NCBI RefSeq assembly: GCF_020521235.1
Contig: NZ_BLAY01000054.1
Coordinates: forward strand, 1-55,216
Direction: 5' to 3'
Origin: Microseira wollei NIES-4236
GTDB lineage: Bacteria > Cyanobacteriota > Cyanobacteriia > Cyanobacteriales > Aerosakkonemataceae
DNA: 55,216 nt
The notes below the pieces were generated by a model. The model was given only the letters and a program-made list of their open reading frames with translations, was not told the origin of the DNA and searched no databases. The translations under genes and the position numbers were made by a program. Every line of letters starts with the position of its first letter. Positions within the stretch are counted from its first letter, which is position 1. This document shows, in pieces, positions 8,866 to 16,929 of the stretch.

Positions 8866-9236
8866 TTATTTGGCGGCATTAAGTAGACTATGATCAAAGT
8901 TAATTACCCGAATTTTAGAGTTAGGGAAGACCTGCAACAATCGCTCTATTATGATATCCGCCCAGATTGATACTTCAAGCTGGCTTTCTATTTTGTGGCG
9001 CCAAAGGTAATCATCTGCGTCCAACAACTGTACAAATTTAAAACCGTAATACTTCGCCCGATTAACCAAGGGTTGTCTGGTTGTTCCAACTCCGATGTTG
9101 CTACTGTTTTGTAATATCTCTATAGGGTATTCTTTGGCGATATCTAGTGAGATATCCCTAGAGGCATCATCACACAAAATTACAGGATATTCTTAGATTC
9201 TAAACACTGTCTAAGGTGAGGTGATGCATTGTAGCA
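8866..9236 (-). pseudogene. Family 2 glycosyltransferase, 5'-truncated and frameshifted
   Basis: The GT2 N-terminal signature is split over two frames: PCYNASPHLRQCLES (about 9190-9234), then YPVILCDDASRDIS (about 9135-9177), then SSNIGVGTTRQPLVN and LLDADDYLW, the DxD nucleotide-sugar site. The start codon and first beta-strand are missing. The frame of the first piece runs straight from the stop of the upstream gene, suggesting a deletion joined them. The end is also short for a GT2 enzyme. Confidence 0.75.
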
Positions 9237-9242
9237 AGGTTG

Positions 9243-10032
9243 TTACTGCCTCAAGTTTTCTGGAATCGATACACCGATGTATTTTCCTACTTCATAATCC
9301 TTCTCAAATGTTGGAATATTAAGCTTAAATACTTTGGTTTTTTGCGTTATCGATTGGTTGTTGTCCGGTTTTTGATAAGTGATATTAAGCGTTTGGTCGG
9401 TTGTTCGTAAAGCGTAGCTTATTGTCGGAACAGAGACAGGAAAATTGACAATGATTACCTCATGATTGTCTGGTAATAAAGCGCCGGGTGGCGCATAATC
9501 TATGGGTTGAATTCGATAATTTTTGACGTAAATATATCGGGTCGTACACCAGCCTCCTGTAACTCGCGTTCCGTAGTGGATCTTGAAGTGCCATTCTGCT
9601 ATGTCTGCATCTCCTTTTCCGATTGAGTATTCAATAGAAAAAGGCTCGTTGATTCGCATCCTTAATAATTCAACAGGCGGGAAGATAGCTCCACTTATTG
9701 AGATAACGATTGGCTTTGACAACCACAAAATATTTCTTTGCTCGCATATATTTAACAATCCTGCTAGCCAAATCCTGCCCCAAGCTCAGCATAATATCTG
9801 TCTTCAATCCCAACAAATATTCAGCCGTTCGCACCCCTAAACCACTTTCATCAATCCGCATCCATCTTTGAAAATTCTTCAGATACTGTGCAGACATTGG
9901 CGCAAATTTACCATCAGCCGGAGGAGCGAGAAAGCCCAATCGCGTTAGTTGACTTTGAACCTCACTAGCAAGTGTTGAATTGTTAGTAAGCTCACTGAGA
10001 GAAATCACCTGCTCAATCTGGTTTAAATTCAT
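9243..10032 (-). pseudogene. Peptidoglycan-binding-like N-domain plus unknown beta domain, frameshifted
   Basis: The first frame (ATG at 10032) gives a helical domain with VQSQLTRLGFLAPPADGKF and YLKNFQRWM, which resembles PG_binding_1 modules. Around 9700-9730 coding moves to another frame (SKPIVISISGAIFPPVELL) and continues to a stop at 9243. The two frames overlap by about 90 bp, and neither alone makes a sensible protein. The second half is beta-rich and unrecognised. A lysin- or tail-associated role is inferred from the first domain. Confidence 0.6.
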
Positions 10033-10077
10033 ATCGCTCCTAAGAATAAACAGTTAAGGAGCAATGTCAGCTTTGAG

Positions 10078-10389
10078 CTATTCATCTAAAACAGCAGTGC
10101 TGACTAACTTTTCAGCATCATCCTTATTTCGACCAGGAAAACCCTTGGGCGTGTAAATTATTTCTGAGGCATTATATCGTCCCCAAAACCCTGCCACAGT
10201 AGCAGCAACAATTCGGATAATTGCAAAAACATCTGCTCAAACCAAATACCCATCACTCAAAGCATCCTCTAGATGGCTTGCAACACCTTCAATCGCGAGA
10301 AAAAATACCGCCCAGAAAGTTGTGCTGCAAAAACAGCTTTTGTATCTAGAGCCAAGCAAAATATCAGTTGATTTCGATCTTGTTCGCAT
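10078..10389 (-). pseudogene. Small holin-like/phage protein with in-frame TGA
   Basis: ATG at 10389 abuts the stop of the upstream gene. The frame has a hydrophobic segment (TTFWAVFFLAIEGVA), then a TGA at 10237-10239 in place of a likely Trp, then ADVFAIIRIVAATVAGFWG, and ends with YTPKGFPGRN and a TAG at 10078. The layout of one or two membrane segments followed by a short polar tail with a YTPKG motif recalls small phage membrane proteins. Function is not established. Confidence 0.55.
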
Positions 10390-10584
10390 TTAAGTAGGAT
10401 CAGAACACGTAGTAGTACGACATCCTCTACCTTCCCTGCACACTCGGCAAGAGAATTTAGCAGCAGCTTGAAAATCACCGCTCGGCTGAGTTTTAAAGTT
10501 TTTACTCTCTTCTAGTCGTTCCACTCGCTTTTTCAACGACTCAATTTGTTCAGTTTGATATTTAAGATCCTTGTCATGCAACAT
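10390..10584 (-). CDS. Small coiled-coil protein with Cys-rich tail, 64 aa
   Basis: It starts at an ATG (MLHDKDLKYQ), continues with a coiled-coil (IESLKKRVERLEESKNF) and ends in a cysteine-rich stretch (CRVCREGRGCRTTTC). Its stop abuts the next ATG, so it heads the minus-strand operon. No family is recognised. Such short coiled-coil proteins often precede holin-like genes in phages; that is context, not proof. Confidence 0.5.
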   Translation of the reverse strand: MLHDKDLKYQTEQIESLKKRVERLEESKNFKTQPSGDFQAAAKFSCRVCREGRGCRTTTCSDPT

Positions 10585-10655
10585 AGCAAAAACTTAACAC
10601 CTCAAATAGTACTTGAAAGCCAACGAAAAGTTTTTATATTCAATAGGAGACAGCA

Positions 10656-11254
10656 ATGAATATCTGATTCCTTGATATTGATGGTACAGTCACTGAAACT
10701 ATTAGCAGAAACCAGTTTAAGCAACACCCGCATGACGTAAAACTGCTACCAGGGGCAGCAGAAGCGATCGCCCACTACCATTTACAAGGGTGGTTGATAA
10801 TTGGAATTTATAATCAAGAAGAAATAACAGCCGGTTATAAAAATATTCAACAGAAGAAATGCGATTTATCTTAAATCTTGTTCCTGAATTGCCATCAGTA
10901 TTTTTGGCCAGGATTAAAGGAAAAATTTGTTGTTATAAAATTCATATCATTTTTTTACCAATCAACTTCAATCTGGAATACACTAATCAAGCAGTCAACA
11001 TAAATTTCCGCAAACCGAAAGCAGGCATGATAGAACTTGCTTATAACGAAATAGCAAGTATGAAAACGAATCCAATTCTTTTATCACAAAGTCAGAATTG
11101 GATGGTAGGCGACAGACCCGAAGACCAGCGCGCGGAAAGCGCAGGTATAAATTTCTGCCCAGCCGATGTATGGCGCCAGCATTTTTTGAAAGGAACGCAA
11201 GAGTTCAATGTCACGCCAGCGCAGTTAGAATTTTTAACAGGAGTAAAACTTTAA
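10656..11254 (+). pseudogene. HAD-superfamily phosphatase (HisB/GmhB-like), nonsense and frameshift
   Basis: AGGAGA precedes ATG at 10656. Codon 4 is TGA (10665-10667), immediately before FLDIDGTVTE, the HAD motif I with catalytic DxD. DVKLLPGAAEAIAHY and GWLIIGIYNQEEITAGY follow, as in HAD-IIIA phosphatases. The frame shifts near 10850-10858 into MRFILNLVPEL, continues with FRKPKAGMIELAY, and reaches motif III (GDRPEDQRAESAGI). The substrate is unknown; small HAD-IIIA enzymes of this type occur in phages and in sugar-nucleotide pathways. Confidence 0.8.
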
Positions 11255-11364
11255 TGAAAGTCAAAAACCTAAGCAAACAGGTAATCATAGACCAGAAGCA
11301 AATTCCACGCTGTACTTTACGTTCGCTTACAACATCTGAAGTTATTGAATTGAATAATATCTAG
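11254..11364 (+). CDS. Possible 36-aa protein coupled to the HAD gene
   Basis: The ATG at 11254 shares bases with the HAD stop (TAATG), the usual sign of translational coupling. The product is MKVKNLSKQVII and onward, with no domain or signal. It may be a small partner in the phage-like cluster or a chance frame. Confidence 0.35.
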   Translation: MKVKNLSKQVIIDQKQIPRCTLRSLTTSEVIELNNI

Positions 11365-11520
11365 ATTTGAAATAATTTTATGGTTAAATTTCAATTATCA
11401 AATCATTTGAAAAGCTCAAACCAAGTGAAAAATCGATTTCACACTTGCTCAAACCATTTGAAAAAGCGTCCAATTTGATAAAACGACTGAAAGTCTTACT
11501 ATCCCAGCATTTCCCCCATT
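11365..11520. repeat. AT-rich ATTTGAA/TTTGAAA irregular heptamers
   Basis: Repeated short words (AATCATTTGAAAAG, AACCATTTGAAAAAG, TCAATTATCAAATC) occur without strict periodicity. A similar run lies at 6230-6290, and the two flank the phage-like cluster. No gene is seen. Confidence 0.4.
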
Positions 11521-11544
11521 ATCCCGCCTAGTCTCAAAAATCTC

Positions 11545-12047
11545 ACACCATCTGAAGACCTACAGGCGCTAGAGTTCTACAATCAATCGTTGCCTCTATC
11601 CCGTGCCGTGGGCGACAAGACAGGGGAAGCTGTTACCCTGTATAATTTCGCCTACCTCGAACGCAACAGAGGCAATCTCAACGCAGCGCTGACTCAGATG
11701 GAAGCAGCCATTGAAATTATGGAAGACCTCCGCACCAAAATAGCCAGCCAGCAACTTTGCGCCTCCTACTTTGCCACCGTGCAGTTTTATTACCAGTTCT
11801 ACATCGACCTGCTAATGCAATTGCACAAAACCAACCCCACCAAAGGTTACAACGCAATGGCACTGCACGCATCAGAACGCTCTAAAGCCCGCAGTCTCCT
11901 AGAACTCCTCGCCGAAGCTAGCGTTAACATTCGCTCAGGTGCAGACCCCCAATTACGAGAGCAAGAGCGCAACTTGCAACAGCAACTCAACGCCGCAGAA
12001 CAAAGCCGAATCAAACTCCTAGAAGGTTCCTATACAGAAGAACTCAT
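11545..12047 (+). pseudogene. TPR-CHAT protein fragment (TPR end and linker)
   Basis: A frame without its own start (in-frame stops lie just upstream at 11476-11490) gives a TPR unit (ALEFYNQSLPLSRAVGD), a second one (GEAVTLYNFAYLERNRGN), then the helical linker of cyanobacterial TPR-CHAT proteins (ASERSKARSLLELLAEA, then LREQERNLQQQLNAAEQ). It breaks at LLEGSYTEE, where TnpB sequence takes over. The CHAT protease domain and most TPRs are gone. An intact-length relative split by another TnpB element lies at 51060-55120. Confidence 0.85.
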
Positions 12048-12278
12048 AGATGTCCTCATTGTGGGCATATACAAGACCGAGACCCGAATGCAGCTATCAA
12101 CATACTTGAGTTAGCACTCCGTACCGTGGGGCACAGGGGAACGTTAAACGCCTCTTTTGACATCGACCTCTGCTTGGGTGGGGCAACTCCTCTAAGTAAG
12201 CCGAGTCGTGGAAAGAGGAGAGCCAGCAAGAAGTGATTCTTGGAATCCCCTTGCCTTCAGGCATGGGGAGGATGTCAA
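12048..12278 (+). mobile_element. 3' remnant of a TnpB element
   Basis: A 63-codon frame (12048-12236) begins RCPHCGHIQDRDPNAAINI, the second zinc-finger Cys pair and the RuvC-III aspartate of TnpB, and runs to KRRASKK and TGA. A right-end hairpin follows (CCCC...GGGG around 12246-12270), ending GATGTCAA near 12278. The 5' four-fifths of the gene is missing. TnpB right ends form the omega-RNA 3' scaffold, so this piece could still resemble a guide RNA. It is joined to the TPR-CHAT linker on its left; no CHAT sequence follows on its right. Confidence 0.8.
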
Positions 12279-12400
12279 AAGAGAAAAAGTCTTTGTACCA
12301 TGCTGTGCCCGCCCCTCATCCCTCAGCCAGCCAAATCTAAAATCCAAAAACCCTTGACAAATCAATTTGATTCTGAGATGCTAGATAAGGTAAAGCAAGT

Positions 12401-12472
12401 GCGGGCATAGCTCAGCGGTAGAGCGTCACCTTGCCAAGGTGAATGTCGCGCGTTCGAATCGCGTTGCCCGCT
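12401..12472 (+). tRNA. tRNA-Gly (GCC)
   Basis: Acceptor stem GCGGGCA (12401-12407) pairs with TGCCCGC (12465-12471), and T12472 is the discriminator. The D arm is GCTCAGCGGTAGAGC. The anticodon stem CACCT/AGGTG holds loop TGCCA with anticodon GCC. The T arm contains GTTCGAATC. CCA is not encoded. It is single copy in the window and starts about 120 bp after the TnpB remnant. Confidence 0.97.
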
Positions 12473-12559
12473 TTGAAATATAATAGGCAAAGGTTAAGGC
12501 TAAGCAAGCTGACAACCTAAAATAGTCATACAATTTTTAGCCACAAAAGTTTCAGGGCT

Positions 12560-12650
12560 AAAATAATAAAAATACCATCGTTGCCCGTTGGGGCAAAAGG
12601 AAACCCACGTAGCACTAGATGGGGAAAAGGACGGCTCTCGGCCTTTTTCG
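12560..12650 (+). ncRNA. Candidate small RNA downstream of tRNA-Gly
   Basis: An AT-rich TAAAATAATAAAAAT box (about 12559-12573) is followed by a perfect TTGCCC-GTTG-GGGCAA hairpin (12581-12596), an unpaired AAAGGAAACCC (12596-12605), and then a terminator-like hairpin with T-run (12621-12650). Short transcripts with GGAAAC in a loop and a 3' terminator recall the cyanobacterial Yfr2 family. The match is by layout only. The alternative is simply tRNA 3' sequence plus terminator. Confidence 0.4.
12621..12650 (+). terminator. Rho-independent terminator
   Basis: AAAAGG (12625-12630) pairs with CCTTTT (12642-12647) around an 11-nt C/G-rich loop, followed by further T residues. It would end the tRNA-Gly or small-RNA transcript 40 bp before the next gene. 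Confidence 0.6.
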
Positions 12651-12690
12651 TTCTAGATTAATATAGAATCGGTTTAATATACGACCGCTT

Positions 12691-13101
12691 GTGTCATCTC
12701 CAAAATCTGAAAAAATTGATTTAAATACAGACTACCCCTGTCCCTGCGGACGGAGGGGGCGTTTAGTGCCGATAACGCTGACAGAAGCTTTTGGCTGTAA
12801 TAAATGTCAGCAGATTTTTGTGGTGGAAGAGAATGGGCAAGTCATCGAGCAACTATCGACCACCTACCCGTACAAGAAAGCTTGGCTGTGGACGGGGAGT
12901 CGGTGGCAGCGCGCCCATTCGGGTTTAAAAGAGCACTATTTACCCTTGACGATTGTTATACTCTTAGTGCCGCTAGTGATATGGCTGCCGCTGGCGTGGC
13001 GCTCGGCTTCGGGGTCGGCGAATATCGTCCCCTGGGTATTGCTGGCGCTGATCTTAGCGGTATTGCCAGCGCTGATTCTCTGGCTAGCTTATAGGCGTTA
13101 G
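12691..13101 (+). CDS. Zinc-ribbon membrane protein, 136 aa
   Basis: Starts at GTG 12691. The N-terminus carries two cysteine pairs (CPCG near 17-20 and CNKC near 36-39) that look like a zinc ribbon. A linker and two hydrophobic helices follow (LPLTIVILLVPLVIWLPLAW and VPWVLLALILAVLPALILWL), placing the C-terminus in the membrane. It ends 4 bp before the proA-like gene, so they form an operon. Function is unknown. Confidence 0.8.
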   Translation: MSSPKSEKIDLNTDYPCPCGRRGRLVPITLTEAFGCNKCQQIFVVEENGQVIEQLSTTYPYKKAWLWTGSRWQRAHSGLKEHYLPLTIVILLVPLVIWLPLAWRSASGSANIVPWVLLALILAVLPALILWLAYRR

Positions 13102-13105
13102 GGTT

Positions 13106-14371
13106 ATGACGGGTGATTCATCGCGTGCTGCACCGGATCTGATCGCGATAGTTCGTCGCGCCTATCAAGCTGCTTTGGAATTGGGGACAACTAGAGGCGC
13201 GGATCGCTCCCGTGCGGTGCGATCGCTGGCGCAAGCGCTGAAGCATTCGGCAGATGATATTTTGGAAGCGAACACCCTAGACTTGGAAGCAAGTCGGGAA
13301 ATGGCAGTGCCGGAGTTAATTTTAGACTGGCTGAAGTTGACGCCGGAACGCCTCCAGACGACGATTCAAATGCTGGAGAGGTTATCCGAGTTATCCGATC
13401 CGATCAGGAAGGTGATGAATGCGTCGTATCAGCTGGAACACTCGCAAACTTATTGTCAGCTAATGCCATTGGGAACGATCGCGTTAATCTACGAAGCGTT
13501 TCCGGAGTTAGGAGCGATCGCGGCGGGGTTATGCATCAAAACTGGGAATAGTCTAATTCTGCGAGGTGGTAGCGAGGCGAGCCATTCCAACGCGGCGATC
13601 GCCGAAGCGTTAAAATTAGCCTTGGATGATTGCGGGATGCCCCCAGGATGTCTGGAGTTGCTACCCGCCGAGCAAGGATCTTCCCTACAAGATTTAGTCA
13701 CCCAAGATCGTTATGTGAATCTGGTGATTCCCTACGGTCGTCCTAGTTTAGTACAGCAAGTCGTGCGCTGTGCAACGACGCCCGTTTTAAGATCGGCAAT
13801 GGGTAACTGTTACCTATATTGGTCGCCTTCCGGCAGTTTGGAACTCGCTCGCTGGATGATTTTAGACTCGCATCAAAGCGAACCCGATCCGGTGAATGCG
13901 ATTGAAAAGGTTTTGATCCATAGCAACCAAAAACCCTCGTCCTTAGCGATGCTTTGGAATAATTTAAAGGAAAAAGGCTTTAAAATTCGAGGGGATGCCG
14001 AGCTGGTGGCTGAGTTCCCGGAATTAACCCTAGTAGATGATAAGGAATGGAGCGAACCTTATTTAACCAAGACGGTGGCGTTTAAGCGAGTCGAGAGTTT
14101 AGACGCAGCAATCGCCTGGATTAATCGATACAGCAGCGGTCATGCCGACTGCATCGTCACCGAATCTTACCAAGAAAATCGCCAATTTGCTCTAGGGGTC
14201 AATAGCGCTTCGACTTATATTAATGCCAGTCCGCGTTTTTCCCGCAATCCGTCGCGAGGCGACGCCGTTTTTTTAGGCATGTCGAATCAAAAAGGACAGC
14301 GGCGCGGGTTTATTAGCTTAGACGCTTTAACCACGCTCAAGCATATCGTGCAGGGAAATGGAAGATTTTAG
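13106..14371 (+). CDS. proA: Gamma-glutamyl phosphate reductase-like protein (ProA paralogue)
   Basis: Glutamate-5-semialdehyde dehydrogenase family, the second step of proline synthesis (NADPH reduction of gamma-glutamyl phosphate). Visible family segments: PLGTIALIYEAFPE, AAGLCIKTGNSLILRGGSEA, LVIPYGRPSLVQQV, and the C-terminal SASTYINASPRFS. At the active-site position, where ProA has Cys in a C-N-A-x-E motif, this protein has Val263 (DPVNAIEKVL). The nearby GNCYLYW replaces the usual G-x-C-H-x-Y. Length, about 420 residues, is normal. The missing nucleophile argues against ordinary reductase activity, so this may be a divergent paralogue with a changed role. Confidence 0.85.
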   Translation: MTGDSSRAAPDLIAIVRRAYQAALELGTTRGADRSRAVRSLAQALKHSADDILEANTLDLEASREMAVPELILDWLKLTPERLQTTIQMLERLSELSDPIRKVMNASYQLEHSQTYCQLMPLGTIALIYEAFPELGAIAAGLCIKTGNSLILRGGSEASHSNAAIAEALKLALDDCGMPPGCLELLPAEQGSSLQDLVTQDRYVNLVIPYGRPSLVQQVVRCATTPVLRSAMGNCYLYWSPSGSLELARWMILDSHQSEPDPVNAIEKVLIHSNQKPSSLAMLWNNLKEKGFKIRGDAELVAEFPELTLVDDKEWSEPYLTKTVAFKRVESLDAAIAWINRYSSGHADCIVTESYQENRQFALGVNSASTYINASPRFSRNPSRGDAVFLGMSNQKGQRRGFISLDALTTLKHIVQGNGRF

Positions 14372-14440
14372 CTAATGGCTAATGGCTAATGGCTAATGGC
14401 TAATGGCTAATGGCTAATGGCTAATGGCTAATGGCTAATG
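14371..14440. repeat. Ten tandem GCTAATG heptamers
   Basis: Seventy bases are exactly ten copies of GCTAATG, starting on the last base of the proA-like stop codon. Slippage-prone heptamer arrays (STRR) are well known in filamentous cyanobacteria. The inverted partner array lies at 14486-14512. Confidence 0.95.
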
Positions 14441-14485
14441 GGGCAAGGAAGAGGAAAATCCGAAATCTTCTACCTCTCCCTCTAC

Positions 14486-14512
14486 CAATTAGCAATTAGC
14501 AATTAGCAATTA
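14486..14512. repeat. CAATTAG heptamer array
   Basis: About 3.9 copies of CAATTAG; its complement reads GCTAATT, near-complementary to the GCTAATG array 45 bp away. The pair can fold into a long stem between two convergent genes. The same pairing of arrays makes up the core of the elements at 27457, 32860 and 42994. Confidence 0.9.
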
Positions 14513-14513
14513 C

Positions 14514-15350
14514 CTATTTTTCCACCAATTTGACTTTTGTTGCCAAACCGAGTGCTTGTAGCAATTGAATTGTCATCCAAGTGATGTCAATTTCCCACCA
14601 TTGCATCCCGTGACGGGCAGAATATTGGAAGGTGTGGTGATTGTTGTGCCAACCTTCACCATAGGATACTAACGCCACCCACCAGCAATTTGTAGAGCGA
14701 TCGCCAGATTCGTAAGTACGATAGCCAAACTTATGGGTAGCGCTATTAACGAACCAAGTGCAGTGAAATGTTACCACGAGGCGAACAAAAATGCCCCAAA
14801 CTACGAAAGACCAACCGCCTAATAAGTAAAGGACAACCCCTAAGGCGACTTGAATCGGGATAAAATTTTTCTGGAAAAACTGATAAACTGGGTCATCAGC
14901 GATATCTTTGGTGTAGCGATCGATTTCCTGCTCGGCGTGGCTCTCATAAAACAACCAAAGAATGTGACTCCACCAAAAACCTTTATTAGAATCGTGCGGA
15001 TCTAGACTTTGATCGGAATATAGGTGATGCTGACGGTGTTCGCCAACCCAATCAATCACTCCCCCTTGACAAGAGAGCGCGCCGCAGAATACAAAGAAAT
15101 ACTCCAACCACTTAGGGAGAACAAAACTGCGGTGAGTGACCAAACGATGCCATCCTAAAGTAATTCCCAATCCACCTGTAACCCAGTGGAACAGAACAGC
15201 TATCCCGACTGCTGTCCAACTAAAATTACTTGGCAATAAAGCGAACAACGCGGCGATGTGGATGGCTGCCATAAACAAAATAACACCCCATTTGGGGCGA
15301 GTTGGCAAAGTTGGGAGCGATTGTTCTTCAGTTGTAGTCGCGACAGTCAT
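14514..15350 (-). CDS. desC: Acyl-lipid delta-9 desaturase
   Basis: Membrane di-iron enzyme that introduces the first double bond (delta-9) into fatty acids already esterified to glycerolipids, using ferredoxin as electron donor. All three histidine boxes are present: HRLVTH (68-73), EHRQHH (104-109) and HNNHH (235-239). There are four hydrophobic segments (about 22-40, 45-63, 84-96, 165-195). Length 278 is typical. The end of the gene abuts the CAATTAG array. It is divergent from the next gene, with about 80 bp between them. In cyanobacteria desC is essential and fairly constitutive. Confidence 0.95.
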   Translation of the reverse strand: MTVATTTEEQSLPTLPTRPKWGVILFMAAIHIAALFALLPSNFSWTAVGIAVLFHWVTGGLGITLGWHRLVTHRSFVLPKWLEYFFVFCGALSCQGGVIDWVGEHRQHHLYSDQSLDPHDSNKGFWWSHILWLFYESHAEQEIDRYTKDIADDPVYQFFQKNFIPIQVALGVVLYLLGGWSFVVWGIFVRLVVTFHCTWFVNSATHKFGYRTYESGDRSTNCWWVALVSYGEGWHNNHHTFQYSARHGMQWWEIDITWMTIQLLQALGLATKVKLVEK

Positions 15351-15430
15351 GCAATAACCTATAAACGATTTTTCCAGTTCCGTATGCGCGAACAGAAAAT
15401 CCGCACACTTTTAGTTTGAATGAGGAATCA

Positions 15431-16660
15431 ATGAACAGCTTTGAACAGCTGCTGGGAGCAGAACAGGCACTATCTCCAATTTTTTCTGGTATTGACGCTC
15501 AGGTCAAGCAAAATCTCAAAAGAGTTTTGGATGCTTTTCGCCGCCATCGGGTAGGCGCGCATCACTTCGCGGGTGTCAGCGGATACGGACACGATGACAT
15601 GGGACGCGAGGTGCTGGATCAAGTTTTTGCGGATGTGATGGGGGCGGAGGCGGCGGCTGTACGGGTACAATTTGTTTCCGGTACCCACGCGATCGCTTGC
15701 GCCTTATACGGGGTTTTGCGTCCTGGGGACGAAATGCTATCGGTTGTGGGTTCTCCTTACGATACGTTAGAAGAAGTCATCGGCTTGCGGGGGCAAGGAC
15801 AAGGTTCTTTAATCGATTTTGGCATCCAATACCGCGAATTGCCTCTAACTGGAGAAGGACTTGTCGATTGGAAAGCGCTTTCTACGGCAATTAAAGACAA
15901 TACTCGTCTAGTTTTAATTCAGCGTTCTTGCGGTTATTCTTGGCGTCCGAGTTTATCAATTGCGGAAATCGAGAAGATAGTTTATTTGGTAAAACAACAA
16001 AATCCTAATACTGTTTGTTTTGTCGATAACTGTTACGGCGAATTCATCGAAACGCAAGAACCCACCCACGTTGGTGCCGATCTAATGGCGGGGTCGTTGA
16101 TTAAAAATCCCGGCGGGACAATTGTAACGGCAGGTGGCTACGTTGCGGGTAAAGCAGATTTAGTCGAAGCTGCTGCTTGTCGCCTTACTGCACCGGGAAT
16201 TGGCAGTGCTGGCGGAGCGACGTTTGACCAAAATCGATTGCTGTTTCAAGGATTATTTTTAGCACCTCAAATGGTGGGGGAAGCGATGAAAGGCAATCAT
16301 TTAACCGCCTATGTTTTCGATAAATTGGGTTATCCAGTTAATCCATTGCCTTTAGCACCAAGGCGGGATGTAATTCAAGCGATTAAGTTGGGTTCTGCGG
16401 CAAAACTTATTGCTTTTTGTAAGACTATTCAACAGCATTCGCCGATTGATTCTTATGTAGAACCGATTCCTTGCGAAATGCCGGGTTATGAAAGTCAAGT
16501 CGTCATGGCGGGGGGTACGTTTATTGAAGGGAGTACGTTAGAATTTTCCGCCGATGGGCCGTTGCGGGAACCATATATTGCATTTTGTCAAGGGGGGACG
16601 CATTGGTCCCATGTTGCGATCGCATTAGAAGCTGCGATTGAAGCGATTGGGCCTGCGTAG
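15431..16660 (+). CDS. Methionine gamma-lyase family PLP enzyme
   Basis: PLP-dependent fold type I protein of the Met_gamma_lyase/aluminium-resistance family; the true substrate is unproven. GVSGYGHDDMGREVLD and VQFVSGTHAIACALYG mark the N-terminal half. FVDNCYGEF supplies the PLP-ring Asp, and AGSLIKNPGGTI holds the Schiff-base Lys. Start chosen at ATG 15431 (NSFEQLLG), with GAGGA six bases upstream, rather than the TTG at 15416. Length, about 410, matches the family. Monocistronic. Confidence 0.92.
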   Translation: MNSFEQLLGAEQALSPIFSGIDAQVKQNLKRVLDAFRRHRVGAHHFAGVSGYGHDDMGREVLDQVFADVMGAEAAAVRVQFVSGTHAIACALYGVLRPGDEMLSVVGSPYDTLEEVIGLRGQGQGSLIDFGIQYRELPLTGEGLVDWKALSTAIKDNTRLVLIQRSCGYSWRPSLSIAEIEKIVYLVKQQNPNTVCFVDNCYGEFIETQEPTHVGADLMAGSLIKNPGGTIVTAGGYVAGKADLVEAAACRLTAPGIGSAGGATFDQNRLLFQGLFLAPQMVGEAMKGNHLTAYVFDKLGYPVNPLPLAPRRDVIQAIKLGSAAKLIAFCKTIQQHSPIDSYVEPIPCEMPGYESQVVMAGGTFIEGSTLEFSADGPLREPYIAFCQGGTHWSHVAIALEAAIEAIGPA

Positions 16661-16688
16661 ATTTGAAAGAAACCGGGTTTGTTAAACT

Positions 16689-16852
16689 CACATCTTGCAC
16701 CGTCCACAACCGCCAGAGAATAAATTCTCTGGCTAATAGCGAAAGTCCATTAAAATGGACTGAAATCCCATACACAGTCCACTTAAGTGGACTTAAGCTA
16801 TGAGCCGTGGACTTGAGTCCACGGCGGGCGAAAAACACAGGTGCAAGATGTG
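16689..16852. mobile_element. MITE-like structured repeat with CACATCTTGCACC ends
   Basis: CACATCTTGCACC (16689-16701) and its exact reverse complement (16840-16852) bound 164 bp. The inside is a chain of palindromes: GAGAATaaATTCTC, AGTCCATTaaAATGGACT, AGTCCACTtaAGTGGACT and CGTGGACTtgAGTCCACG. A second copy is at 23184-23361 and a stray GGTGCAAGATGT end lies near 20857. It has no coding capacity. Confidence 0.8.
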
Positions 16853-16929
16853 GGTTAAAGACATCTGGTTTCTCAGTTGAAAATCGGCTATGCAGGCGAA
16901 ATTGGGTCAACAAACGCGGTTTATGGGAC

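Noticed and set aside
11098-11364. 88-codon ORF overlapping the HAD gene
   Set aside because: Its first part is another frame of the HAD motif III region; only the coupled last 36 codons were kept as a low-confidence gene.
14371-14512. Possible CRISPR array
   Set aside because: Units are 7 bp, contiguous, without spacers; these are STRR heptamers. No cas gene in the window.
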